Of a stretch of DNA of 64,000 nt, positions 1 to 7,378 are shown piece by piece (positions within the stretch are counted from its first letter, which is position 1; every line of letters starts with the position of its first letter). The DNA lies in NCBI GenBank assembly GCA_022841345.1, contig JALHRR010000011.1, forward strand, positions 1 to 64,000, read 5' to 3'. This DNA comes from Saprospiraceae bacterium. Its GTDB lineage: Bacteria > Bacteroidota > Bacteroidia > Chitinophagales > Saprospiraceae. The position numbers and the translations under genes were made by a program. The notes beneath the pieces are model-generated. The model saw nothing but the letters and a program-made list of their open reading frames with translations. It had not been told where the DNA came from and made no database searches.

Positions 1-330
1 GGCTACGCTAAAGTGAGTCTTTAGATAGGACAATGACCACCGAATTGGTCAGGATGGGGCTGGCGAAAAACCCCTTTAATAACCGCAAGGAACAACAGAG
101 GGTCTATGAGGACCTAAACTGCCGTCCGATTTCCAACTATTATCCGTTCATATTATATCGAAGTGGGATCAATAGCGTTAAAAGCGAAGGATGTCATAAG
201 CGCCCTTTGAGGTCCGATAAAGCCTCTGTTTTATGCTTATCGGGTAGCCAAGAGAAGGACCCATTGCGATATGATATAAGTATTTTGTGGGTCGAAAGAT
301 CTCGGTTATATTATCAGACATAAAACCTGA
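1..330. other. Hairpin-rich segment without a convincing gene
   Basis: About 330 bases with several small inverted repeats: GACCA/TGGTC near 36-51, GGGG/CCCC near 56-75, GGTC/GACC near 101-114 and CCGATAA/TTATCGG near 215-243. An open frame of 96 codons from 33 covers most of it, but its product matches no family I know and the segment looks more like structured RNA than protein. The window starts here, so an RNA could extend further left. I cannot assign a class. Confidence 0.3.
270..278 (+). promoter_or_regulatory. Candidate extended -10 promoter (TATGATATA)
   Basis: TATGATATAAG matches the motif found upstream of several transcription units in this window, with TG one base before the -10 hexamer TATAAG. 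No good -35 is visible. Transcription from here would enter the leader of the NAD operon. Confidence 0.35.
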
Positions 331-371
331 ACCAAAACACCGATTTCAATTAAATTATCCACTTTTATTTG

Positions 372-406
372 TTGACACTTAAGCTGATATGATATAACTT
401 AAGTGT
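372..406 (+). promoter_or_regulatory. Promoter of the NAD operon with a 9-bp inverted repeat
   Basis: A consensus -35 (TTGACA, 372-377) is followed by an extended -10 (TGATATAAC, hexamer 393-398) after a 15-base spacer. A perfect inverted repeat, ACACTTAAG at 375-383 and CTTAAGTGT at 398-406, brackets the -10 region and overlaps the -35. This geometry fits an operator for a dimeric repressor. Because transcription would start near 405, the repeat would act as DNA rather than as an RNA hairpin. Confidence 0.6.
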
Positions 407-415
407 AGGCAAACT

Positions 416-439
416 CCCTGTCGATTGATAAAAACAGGG
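416..439 (+). promoter_or_regulatory. Leader hairpin upstream of the NAD operon
   Basis: CCCTGT at 416-421 pairs with ACAGGG at 434-439 across a 12-base loop, inside the predicted 5' leader. It lies about 40 bases before the first start codon and does not cover the strong GGGGAGGA ribosome site near 470-477. It may stabilise or regulate the transcript; no known riboswitch is recognised. Confidence 0.35.
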
Positions 440-480
440 GAAACACATTTTCAATCCATAGGATATTATGGGGAGGAACA

Positions 481-1272
481 ATGATCTACTTAAACGGCCA
501 ACCGTTAGACGTTACACGATTTCCAGACAATACCACTCAGGTATGGAAATTATCTCCTTTCATTTTAAAAGAAACTAATTACGCACATATTACTTGGGAA
601 TTTTACCAAGAAGGCGAATTCATGGAATTAGCGCAACTTAAAATGTTGCTAGAATCCTATGGTATGGAAGCCGGACTTGTTCTAAAGTACCTTCCTTATG
701 GTCGCCAAGATAAGAAAATTGCAAACGATGCAACTTTTGCTTTACATACTTTCGCAATGCTTCTAAATACTCTTGAATTTCAAGAAGTTATTATTATGGA
801 CCCTCATAGTCAAGTTGCTCTTGACTTAATCAAAAATTCCCGCGCAGAATATCCTAGAAAACTTGTAGAACAGATTGCCCAAGAAATGGGTAACGGCACT
901 ATTTTTTGCTACCCAGATAAAGGTGCAAAGGTAAAGTATAGTGAAGTTTATAAGGACTCTTATAGACCATATGTCTATGGTGAAAAAGTGCGCGATCAAT
1001 TAACTGGCCATATTACTAGCTACGAACTTGTCGGTGACGTAAAAGATAAGAATGTATTGATTGTTGATGATATTTGCGACGGCGGAATGACGTTTAAGAT
1101 CTTGGCCAAAGATCTGTTAGCAGCAGGAGCTAAAGAAGTAAATCTATTCGTTACTCATGGTATTTTTTCAAAAGGTTTAAGAACATTAAAAGAATCAGGT
1201 ATTAATAAGGTGTTCACCAAAGATGGTGAAGTAGGTGAGCATCAACAACAACTAACTTATAGGAGATTATAA
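481..1272 (+). CDS. Ribose-phosphate pyrophosphokinase-like protein (PRPP synthetase or ADPR-PP synthetase)
   Basis: 263 residues, shorter than the roughly 315 of bacterial Prs. The PRPP-synthetase signatures are present: a catalytic-loop-like YGRQDKK near residues 74-80, a DPHS motif near 103 and the PRPP-binding loop VLIVDDICDGGMTF near 193-206, in which the usual GGT is altered to GGMT. Prs makes PRPP from ribose-5-phosphate and ATP. Phage homologues in the NARP1 pathway (Adps) instead pyrophosphorylate ADP-ribose, and are usually annotated as Prs. The start is preceded by an excellent GGGGAGGA site. It is first in an operon with a NAMPT-like gene 2 bases downstream and then a macro-domain gene. 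Motifs alone do not settle the substrate. Confidence 0.85.
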   Translation: MIYLNGQPLDVTRFPDNTTQVWKLSPFILKETNYAHITWEFYQEGEFMELAQLKMLLESYGMEAGLVLKYLPYGRQDKKIANDATFALHTFAMLLNTLEFQEVIIMDPHSQVALDLIKNSRAEYPRKLVEQIAQEMGNGTIFCYPDKGAKVKYSEVYKDSYRPYVYGEKVRDQLTGHITSYELVGDVKDKNVLIVDDICDGGMTFKILAKDLLAAGAKEVNLFVTHGIFSKGLRTLKESGINKVFTKDGEVGEHQQQLTYRRL

Positions 1273-1274
1273 GT

Positions 1275-2762
1275 ATGAAACACCTAATTGTTCCCATTTT
1301 GTGCGATTTTTACAAAATTTCGCATCGAGCTATGTATCCAGAGAATACGACCCTGGTCTATTCAACTTGGACCCCACGCGCAAGTCGTATGAAAGGCGTT
1401 GATAACGTCGTATGGTTTGGCGGTCAAGCTTTTTATAAAGAATATTTCATTGATCTGTTTAATGAACATTTCTTTAACAGACCAAAAGCTGAAGTTATCG
1501 CAGAATACGTTAGAGTAATCAAATATACTCTTGGCGATCAAAATCCTGACACTAAACATCTTGAAGATCTGCATGATCTTGGCTTTTTGCCTTTGTCAAT
1601 CAAAGCTCTTCCAGAAGGATCAGTAGTGCCTCTGCGTGTTCCGGTAATGACTATCCAAAACACTGATCCACGTTTCTTTTGGCTTACAAACTTCGTAGAA
1701 AGCTTAGCTTCTTGTGAATTGTGGCAGCCATCTACTAGCGCAACTATCGCTAGAGAATATAAGAAATTAATGGATAAATACTGTATTGAAACTGCCGGTG
1801 AAGTGATGTTATGGTTCACGGCCTTACAAGGTCATGATTTCTCTATGAGAGGTATGAGTTCTTTGCGTTCAGCCATGCTAAGCGGTATGGGTCATTTAGC
1901 TGGAGGATTTGTTGGAACGGACACTATTCCTTCAATATCTGCTGCGGAATATTATTATAATGCAAATATTGAAAAAGAAATGATAGGAACTTCAGTTCCA
2001 GCTACGGAACACTCTATTCAATGTGCTTATGGAGATGATATGAAATATCTGCGACGTATGCTAAAAGAAGTTCATCCTTCTGGCATTGTTTCAATAGTTT
2101 CTGATGGCTATGATTTCTGGGATGTTATTGGGCGAGTGTTACCAGCCTTAAAAGCGGACATTATGGCCCGTACTGGAAACCCAATAGTAGATAAAGTGGT
2201 TATTCGACCTGATTCTGGAGATCCTGTTTTGATTATCTGTGGAGATCCAGATGGAAAAACTGAGCTTGAGCGTAAAGGTGCAGTCGAGGCTCTTTATGAC
2301 ATTTTCGGTGGAACTTTAACTGAAAAAGGATATAAACAGCTTGACTCTCACATTGGTCTTATTTATGGAGATGCCATTACTTTAAATCGCGCTAATGAAA
2401 TTTTTAGCAGACTTAAAGATAAAGGTTTTGCGTCTACTAACGTAGTATTAGGTATCGGATCTTTTACTTACCAATACAATACTCGCGATACTTTTGGGTA
2501 CGCTCTTAAGAGCACGTTATGTGTCGTTAATGGCGATGAAAAGCAGATCTTTAAAGATCCAAAAACTGACAACGGTATTAAGAAATCCCAAAAAGGTCGC
2601 GTCGCGGTTCTAAAAGATAAAGACTCTTTTAGGGTAGTAGATGGCTTGAGTTTAAATGATAATTTAGCTTCAGATCAACTTCGAGAAGTTTTCCGTAATG
2701 GTAAGCTTTTGATTGATGAGAACTTTTCCGATATTCGAGCTAGAATTGCAAGTGCAAAATAA
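1275..2762 (+). CDS. nadV: Nicotinamide phosphoribosyltransferase-like protein (NadV/NAMPT family)
   Basis: 495 residues, full length for the family. Conserved NAMPT features are DFYKISH near the N terminus, HDFSMRG, GTDT (the nicotinamide-contacting aspartate), the active-site histidine in SVPATEHS, and VIRPDSGDP, which binds phosphoribose. The usual reaction joins nicotinamide and PRPP to give NMN. In the NARP1 anti-depletion pathway the related Namat joins nicotinamide to ADPR-pyrophosphate and makes NAD+ directly. No NMN adenylyltransferase is seen in this window, which leaves the second option open. It is translationally linked to the upstream Prs-like gene (2-base gap) and to the macro-domain gene (TAATG overlap). 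Confidence 0.9.
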   Translation: MKHLIVPILCDFYKISHRAMYPENTTLVYSTWTPRASRMKGVDNVVWFGGQAFYKEYFIDLFNEHFFNRPKAEVIAEYVRVIKYTLGDQNPDTKHLEDLHDLGFLPLSIKALPEGSVVPLRVPVMTIQNTDPRFFWLTNFVESLASCELWQPSTSATIAREYKKLMDKYCIETAGEVMLWFTALQGHDFSMRGMSSLRSAMLSGMGHLAGGFVGTDTIPSISAAEYYYNANIEKEMIGTSVPATEHSIQCAYGDDMKYLRRMLKEVHPSGIVSIVSDGYDFWDVIGRVLPALKADIMARTGNPIVDKVVIRPDSGDPVLIICGDPDGKTELERKGAVEALYDIFGGTLTEKGYKQLDSHIGLIYGDAITLNRANEIFSRLKDKGFASTNVVLGIGSFTYQYNTRDTFGYALKSTLCVVNGDEKQIFKDPKTDNGIKKSQKGRVAVLKDKDSFRVVDGLSLNDNLASDQLREVFRNGKLLIDENFSDIRARIASAK

Positions 2763-3253
2763 TGGGATCAGTAACCTACGCCAAAATGTCATTGTTCGAT
2801 GCTCCAAAGGGCAGCATTTTGGCGCATGGCTGTAACGCCCAAGGCGTTTGGGGATCTGGTATCGCCAAGCCTTTTAAAGATAAGTATCCTAAATCTTGGG
2901 AAGAATACAATAAACACTGCCTACATCAGATTGCAATAAATCCAGAGTTTGGAGCAGTAGGACACGGCCTATTGACCAGCGAAGAAAACGGTCATAGGGT
3001 AGCTTGTCTTATTACTTCTACGAATTACGCTTCTAAGAAAGATCCTCCAGGTCAAATTCTCATGCAGACCATTTTGGCTTTAAAAGACTTAATGTCTCAT
3101 CTTAATACGTATGAGCTTTTAACTAATCCTATTTATTGCAATAAGTTCAATTCTGGACTATTCAATGTGCCTTGGCCAAATACTGAGAAAGTCCTTAAAT
3201 ATTATGCAGATCGCTATGACTTAAATTTTGTTGTATGTGATCCAGATTTGTAG
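2762..3253 (+). CDS. Macro-domain protein, Poa1p-like (ADP-ribose-1''-phosphate phosphatase-like)
   Basis: 163 residues forming one macro domain. The ADP-ribose-binding signature ILAHGCNAQGVWGSGIA lies at about residues 19-35, followed by FKDKYPKSWEEY, and a NSGLFNVPWPN loop lies in the C-terminal part. This matches the branch that hydrolyses ADP-ribose-1''-phosphate. Its start overlaps the stop of the NAMPT-like gene (TAATG). In this operon it could recycle ADP-ribose-1''-phosphate, a plausible breakdown product of an ADPR-pyrophosphate intermediate, or remove ADP-ribose from proteins. Fold assignment is secure; the reaction is inferred from family and context. Confidence 0.85.
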   Translation: MGSVTYAKMSLFDAPKGSILAHGCNAQGVWGSGIAKPFKDKYPKSWEEYNKHCLHQIAINPEFGAVGHGLLTSEENGHRVACLITSTNYASKKDPPGQILMQTILALKDLMSHLNTYELLTNPIYCNKFNSGLFNVPWPNTEKVLKYYADRYDLNFVVCDPDL

Positions 3254-3259
3254 TATTCT
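3231..3259 (+). promoter_or_regulatory. Candidate promoter of the structured RNA at 3265
   Basis: TTGTAT (3231-3236) and TATTCT (3254-3259) are separated by exactly 17 bases. The predicted start falls at 3265-3266, which is the first base of the helix that closes the downstream RNA. Confidence 0.5.
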
Positions 3260-3264
3260 AAATA

Positions 3265-3452
3265 AGTAGTGGCGGTCATGCGTGTGACTGACTCCGTAAA
3301 GATAGGAAGCTCGTACATGTTTTCGGATGGAGACGTGAGCACGGAGGCTATTAAAAAGTTGGGAACCTAACCATGCTTGTAAAGCCATTAGACGCTCATG
3401 AGCGAAGAGATTAGCACGTAGTCTCCGAGGTAAGTGAGTGGGTTCCACTACT
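3265..3452 (+). ncRNA. Candidate structured non-coding RNA, 188 nt, unknown class
   Basis: The ends pair through a perfect 8-bp helix, AGTAGTGG (3265-3272) with CCACTACT (3445-3452). Internal helices include GTCA/TGAC near 3275-3288, CTCCG (3292-3296) with CGGAG (3342-3346) enclosing GCTC/GAGC, and the palindromic hairpin CGCTCATGAGCG (3393-3404). GGAACC near 3362-3367 can pair with GGTTCC (3441-3446), competing in part with the closing helix, and CGGAG can also pair with a second CTCCG near 3423-3427. The segment has no credible gene and sits between the macro-domain gene and a small gene with its own strong ribosome site. It could be a trans-acting RNA or a switching leader. Confidence 0.5.
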
Positions 3453-3471
3453 AATTTTTATAGGAGGAAAT

Positions 3472-3696
3472 ATGGATAGGATTTTGAAGGTGATTAGTGA
3501 GTTTTTTAATCCGCCGCCAAAGTTTAAAGTAGGCGATATTATTAGGTTAGACGAGGAATTCCCAGATTCTTCGATGGAACTTTTAATAGTAGCAGTTGGA
3601 AAAGAAGATTATCAATACATGTTCAATAAAACTAGAGGCGGCAAATATTCTACTAGAATTAGATTTTGTGATGAAAAATACAAGAAGGTGGAATAA
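3472..3696 (+). CDS. Small SH3/KOW-like protein
   Basis: 74 residues with a very strong TAGGAGGAAAT ribosome site. After a basic N terminus it has FKVGDIIRL, a turn-strand pattern typical of small SH3-like or KOW barrels; similar openings occur in the small genes at 60034, 61259 and 61503. Its stop overlaps the next start (TAATG). Function unknown; nucleic-acid or protein binding is only suggested by the fold pattern. Confidence 0.6.
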   Translation: MDRILKVISEFFNPPPKFKVGDIIRLDEEFPDSSMELLIVAVGKEDYQYMFNKTRGGKYSTRIRFCDEKYKKVE

Positions 3697-3944
3697 TGAA
3701 AACTTTACTTTTTTTACTACTTTGTAGCTCTGCACATGCAGAAGAATTTCGACTTAAATATAAATTAAATGGAGTAACTTTAGAAATTTTGCAGGAAGCA
3801 TCAAATAGAATTGAAGCAGAGGAATTAGCTTCCCAGAAATGTTTTGATTTCTATAAGGTTCAACGGCCATTTTCATCAGATTATTGGATTACAGTAATTG
3901 ACCACTGTGCTAATCCAAATAGTAGGGAACTTGGACAACAGTGA
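3696..3944 (+). CDS. Small exported protein of unknown function
   Basis: 82 residues starting with a short Sec-type signal peptide: a basic start, a run of leucines and a plausible cleavage site after SSAHA near residue 15. The mature part is about 67 residues, with cysteines near 48 and 66 that could form a disulfide in the periplasm. It overlaps the preceding gene by TAATG. No family recognised. Confidence 0.6.
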   Translation: MKTLLFLLLCSSAHAEEFRLKYKLNGVTLEILQEASNRIEAEELASQKCFDFYKVQRPFSSDYWITVIDHCANPNSRELGQQ

Positions 3945-3995
3945 GATTGATCCGACACAAATCCACGACGCCATAGTAGACTTTGAAGACTGGTT

Positions 3996-4598
3996 TTAAG
4001 GTTTAAAAAATCTATTTCCACCGGCAGGCAGTAGCTTATTATCGACATGTACCCAACGAGCACCAGTTCCATTGTCTTCCATGCGAATATTCATCTTTTC
4101 AAGTAAGGGCATTAGAATAGCTTTAATATCATCGCAGTCTTTTCCATCTTTATCGCCGTCACCATCTTGGTCTGTCCAGAAATCTACAGCTGCATACTCA
4201 TTAGCTGCCATGTGAGCAGAAAAAGTAGCTCCACCGATAGCAACATTGTACGCAGATGGACGATATGCGCTTTTAATAAAAACAGGCTTGCCAAGTAATT
4301 CTCTAATAGGGTCCATTACTTCCGTAAATACCTTAATTAGGTTAGCTTTAACTTTATCGTTTAAGCCATCTGATTCGTTAGCTAGACGCTTCCATTCTCG
4401 AAGCATAATAGCTTCTTCAACAGTGAAGTATTTTGATATTTTAGATTTTGGATTGTTCCAATCAACGACGCTAGGCGTAGCAACAGGTTCAATTTTAACC
4501 TGAATAGGCTCAATAGGTTTTGCAAGCTCTTTAGGGGCTTCCTTTTTGAGAATTCCCATAATGAACTGTACGATCTTATTGATAGTTTCTTTATCCAT
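3996..4598 (-). CDS. M15-family peptidase, probable endolysin
   Basis: 200 residues. The C-terminal two thirds match the peptidase M15_3 / D-Ala-D-Ala carboxypeptidase fold: KSAYRPSAYN, then SAHMAANEYAAVDF (metal-binding His and Asp), and WVHVD near the C terminus for the third metal ligand. Such enzymes cut peptide cross-links in peptidoglycan and serve as phage endolysins. Inserted after the AVDF motif is DQDGDGDKDGKD, an Asp-rich loop like calcium-binding loops of EF-hand or dockerin type. There is no signal peptide, so release would need a holin. It is the only minus-strand gene in this area and has an AGAGGAAAT ribosome site. Confidence 0.8.
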   Translation of the reverse strand: MDKETINKIVQFIMGILKKEAPKELAKPIEPIQVKIEPVATPSVVDWNNPKSKISKYFTVEEAIMLREWKRLANESDGLNDKVKANLIKVFTEVMDPIRELLGKPVFIKSAYRPSAYNVAIGGATFSAHMAANEYAAVDFWTDQDGDGDKDGKDCDDIKAILMPLLEKMNIRMEDNGTGARWVHVDNKLLPAGGNRFFKP

Positions 4599-4614
4599 AT
4601 TTCCTCTTGTATTC

Positions 4615-4623
4615 TGATATAAT
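4615..4623 (+). promoter_or_regulatory. Extended -10 promoter of the 2OG oxygenase operon
   Basis: TGATATAAT is a perfect extended -10 element (TGn plus TATAAT, 4618-4623). Transcription would start near 4630, leaving a leader of about 29 bases with a GGAGG ribosome site before the start at 4659. It sits between divergent genes. Confidence 0.6.
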
Positions 4624-4658
4624 ATATCTTATACTCTATAAAGATTGTCGGAGGACCT

Positions 4659-5477
4659 ATGAAAGTACAAGTAGCTAATTTGCGATCAGAAACTTTTGAG
4701 AAAGACGTAATTGATTCAATTATTAACACTGGTTTCGTGGTTATTACGCACCATGGCATTTCTAATGATCTTATCAGAACATCTCAAAAAACATGGAGAG
4801 AGTTCTTCCTAGAGAATGAACTTCTAAAGAATTTATTTGTAAATAAAAAAGATCCAAATATGGGCTACAAAGCCATGCGAACTGAAACTGCTGTAGGTGC
4901 TGAAAAAGCTGATCTAAAACAGTTTTATCACTGGAAACCAGGGCAGATGATTCCCCGTCAGTTGGACATAGATACTCAACGTCTGTTCATGCAATTGAAT
5001 GATGTTGCAGGTCGCATTTTGCGGGTCCTAGACAAAGACTCTGGAACTTTCTATACTGAGCAATGCGAAGATAGTGATAACACAATCCTTAGAACAATTC
5101 ACTATCCAGCAATGGATTTTGATTCTGATCCAGGTGCTGTTCGTGCAGCTGCACATGAAGATATTAATTTTATCACTCTTTTGGTTGCAGCTTCTGCGCC
5201 AGGACTCCAAGTCATGGATAAAGCTGGTAATTGGCATGACGTTCCACATGAAGAGAATTCAATCGTTGTAAATATTGGCGATATGTTACAGTTGGCGTCT
5301 GGTGGAAAATACAAATCTACTACTCATAGAGTGATTAACCCTGAGAATAATACAGAAGACCGTGTTTCTATGCCGCTTTTCGTACACCCTCACAGTCACA
5401 CTATGTTGGCTCCAGGGATTACGGCTGGCGAATATCTTGCTGAAAGAATTGCTCAAATCTATAGAGGTAAAAAATGA
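4659..5477 (+). CDS. 2-oxoglutarate/Fe(II)-dependent oxygenase (isopenicillin N synthase-like)
   Basis: 272 residues. The N terminus has the DIOX_N-like pattern GFVVITHHGI. The facial triad is visible as H166-x-D168 (AHEDINFITLL) and H223 (STTHRV), followed by DRVSMPLFVHP, whose arginine and serine bind 2-oxoglutarate. GLQVMDKAGNW and the GDMLQLASGGKYKSTTHRV region are characteristic of the IPNS-like superfamily. It would hydroxylate or oxidise a small molecule, nucleobase or protein residue; the substrate is not evident. It is first in an operon with a small acidic protein and a DNA ligase. Confidence 0.85.
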   Translation: MKVQVANLRSETFEKDVIDSIINTGFVVITHHGISNDLIRTSQKTWREFFLENELLKNLFVNKKDPNMGYKAMRTETAVGAEKADLKQFYHWKPGQMIPRQLDIDTQRLFMQLNDVAGRILRVLDKDSGTFYTEQCEDSDNTILRTIHYPAMDFDSDPGAVRAAAHEDINFITLLVAASAPGLQVMDKAGNWHDVPHEENSIVVNIGDMLQLASGGKYKSTTHRVINPENNTEDRVSMPLFVHPHSHTMLAPGITAGEYLAERIAQIYRGKK

Positions 5478-5644
5478 AACCAATTGCGGTAGCAGTTTAT
5501 TTGAATGACAGCGGTGATCTTTATAGTAAAAATCTTTACACTGAAGAAGAAGTTGAAGCTGTTCGACAGAGCGAAGATGAAGATACGCAAGAATGGAAGA
5601 CAATTATTGTTCATGCTGATATGAGCAGCGAGGATCACACATGA
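5474..5644 (+). CDS. Small acidic protein of unknown function
   Basis: 56 residues, rich in Glu and Asp, with the pattern LYTEEEVEAVRQ. It fills the gap between the oxygenase and the ligase exactly, overlapping both by ATGA, which argues that it is a real gene. A ribosome site (AGAGGTAAA) lies just upstream. No family recognised. Confidence 0.6.
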   Translation: MKPIAVAVYLNDSGDLYSKNLYTEEEVEAVRQSEDEDTQEWKTIIVHADMSSEDHT

Positions 5645-6858
5645 AAAATTTTCCTACGCTTTATAAAAAGACTAATACTGACGCCATTCAATTTTGGGAA
5701 ATATCGGTAGAAGATACTCATGTCGAGAGACCTATCGGAACTATGCTGGCTGGCACTATTGTCACTAAGTATGGTCAAGTTGGAACTGATAGTCCTCAAG
5801 AAACTAGAGATCTGATTGTTCATGGTAAAAATACCGGCAAAAAGAATGGCACTACAGCTAATGAACAAGCTTATTTAGAAGCTCAGGCTAAGTGGGAAAA
5901 ACAGAAGAAAAAAGGTTATGTTGAAACTAAAGAAGGCGCTCAAAACGACGAGTTAGACGCACTTATTGAAGGTGGCGTAGAGCCAATGTTGGCAGAGTCC
6001 TACATGGACGTTGTTTACGATATGCGTCCAGGCCATGAAAATGGCGAGCCTCAGTTGGTTAAAACTAAAGAATCAAAGAAGATCAAGTTTCCTGTACTTG
6101 TACAGCCTAAGCTTGATGGTATTCGCTGTATCGCCATTGTAAAGGACGGCGAGTGTACGCTTTGGTCCCGAACTAGAAAGCCTATTACTTCTTGTCCACA
6201 TATCGTTCAAGAATTAGAAGCAGCATTTGAGACTATGGACATTATTCTGGACGGTGAATTGTATAATCATGACATGAAGGACAATTTTGAAAAGATCGTC
6301 TCTTTGGTACGCCAGGAAGAACCAGGCGAAGGTTATGAAAACATCCAGTACCATGTTTATGACACTATCAATGAAGAGCCATTTAAACATCGCTTTGCTA
6401 AGTTGACTCGTCTTTTCCGAATGTACGAGTTTTATGGTATCAAAATGGTACAAACAGATGTTGCTAAAACTGAAGAAGAAGGAATGGCATTATTTGTAAA
6501 ACACCGTAAGGCGCAATATGAAGGTGCAATGTTTAGAAACGTAGATTCTTTGTATGTTAACAAGCGTTCTATGGATCTTCAGAAGTTTAAAGAGTTTAAC
6601 GATGATGAATTCGTCATTGTTGGTATTGAAGAAGGTCGAGGTAAATTGGCTGGACACGTTGGGTCATTTATTTGCGTCACTAAAGAAGACAAGAAATTCC
6701 TTGCTAAACTCAAGGGAGATACGGCACAATTAAAGCTGTACTTTGAAAATGAGTCAATGTGGAAAGGAAAACAGCTTACTGTTCGATACCAAGGTTACAC
6801 GAAGAAAGAGAATGTGCCTAGGTTTCCAGTAGGATTAGCTGTAAGAGATTATGAGTGA
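5641..6858 (+). CDS. ATP-dependent DNA ligase with N-terminal WGR-like domain
   Basis: 405 residues. Residues about 1-90 resemble a WGR domain (FWEISVEDTHVE followed by TKYGQVGT). Nucleotidyltransferase motifs follow: motif I KLDGIR with the adenylated lysine at K157, motif III DGELYNHD, motif IV EGAMFRN and motif V LQKFKEF, then an OB-like C-terminal domain ending in the PRFPVGLAVRD motif. It seals nicks during replication and recombination. WGR domains are known in PARPs and other DNA-break proteins, so the fusion may target DNA ends. It overlaps both neighbours by a few bases. Confidence 0.9.
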   Translation: MKNFPTLYKKTNTDAIQFWEISVEDTHVERPIGTMLAGTIVTKYGQVGTDSPQETRDLIVHGKNTGKKNGTTANEQAYLEAQAKWEKQKKKGYVETKEGAQNDELDALIEGGVEPMLAESYMDVVYDMRPGHENGEPQLVKTKESKKIKFPVLVQPKLDGIRCIAIVKDGECTLWSRTRKPITSCPHIVQELEAAFETMDIILDGELYNHDMKDNFEKIVSLVRQEEPGEGYENIQYHVYDTINEEPFKHRFAKLTRLFRMYEFYGIKMVQTDVAKTEEEGMALFVKHRKAQYEGAMFRNVDSLYVNKRSMDLQKFKEFNDDEFVIVGIEEGRGKLAGHVGSFICVTKEDKKFLAKLKGDTAQLKLYFENESMWKGKQLTVRYQGYTKKENVPRFPVGLAVRDYE

Positions 6859-7378
6859 TAAACCACAATTAATCAAAGTGGACATGGGTCCATATGCAAG
6901 TCAGATTTATAAATTTGGATTATTCGACCGAGAGGAACATTATATGTCAGGAAACAATGCTTTAAAATTTTTACACTTTAATAACGACGAGAAACTTAAT
7001 ACTTTGAGTATGTCAAAAAGGCAACAGAAGCTTAAAAGAAGCAGAACAGTTGCTGTTTTAGCTTTGTCTCCTCATGCTATTAAGCAAGCTACAGCTCATT
7101 ATGCTGCAATTAAGTTTGAAAATGATGAATCTCTTTATCTACGAATGGCTATTGGAGTTGAAAAAGTAAGTTTAGATGATAATTATTCAAAGGCTATTGG
7201 ACGCGATAAAGCAGTAAAAAAGATGCAAGAAGTTAATATGATGATTATTGGACTTACAATGAATGAAAATCATATTTTTCTACATTTGATGGAATATGAA
7301 GGTGTTGAACTTAGCCTTCGTTTAAATAGAAAAACAGGATTTTCCACCGTTGTTGGTAAAATGGATTTCATGAAATGA
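6851..7378 (+). CDS. Conserved-looking protein of unknown function
   Basis: 175 residues, mixed alpha/beta with a basic stretch MSKRQQKLKRSR near residues 56-67. There are no cysteines, signal peptide or membrane segments. It overlaps the ligase end by 8 bases and the next gene by ATGA, so it is probably co-transcribed with the ligase. No family recognised. Confidence 0.55.
   Translation: MSDKPQLIKVDMGPYASQIYKFGLFDREEHYMSGNNALKFLHFNNDEKLNTLSMSKRQQKLKRSRTVAVLALSPHAIKQATAHYAAIKFENDESLYLRMAIGVEKVSLDDNYSKAIGRDKAVKKMQEVNMMIIGLTMNENHIFLHLMEYEGVELSLRLNRKTGFSTVVGKMDFMK

Noticed and set aside
33-323. 96-codon open frame with a possible AGGA site in the first 330 bases
   Set aside because: The product resembles no family and the segment is full of inverted repeats like the other gene-free RNA-like regions; kept as structured segment only.
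3265-3452. Known RNA classes (tmRNA, RNase P RNA, group I intron) for the structured regions at 3.3, 7.7 and 17.6 kb
   Set aside because: None of the conserved core sequences of these classes could be found by eye.
3931-3999. 22-codon acidic frame from TTG overlapping the end of the small exported protein gene
   Set aside because: A GGGA-like site precedes it and the peptide is plausible, but it is too short to support without expression or conservation data.
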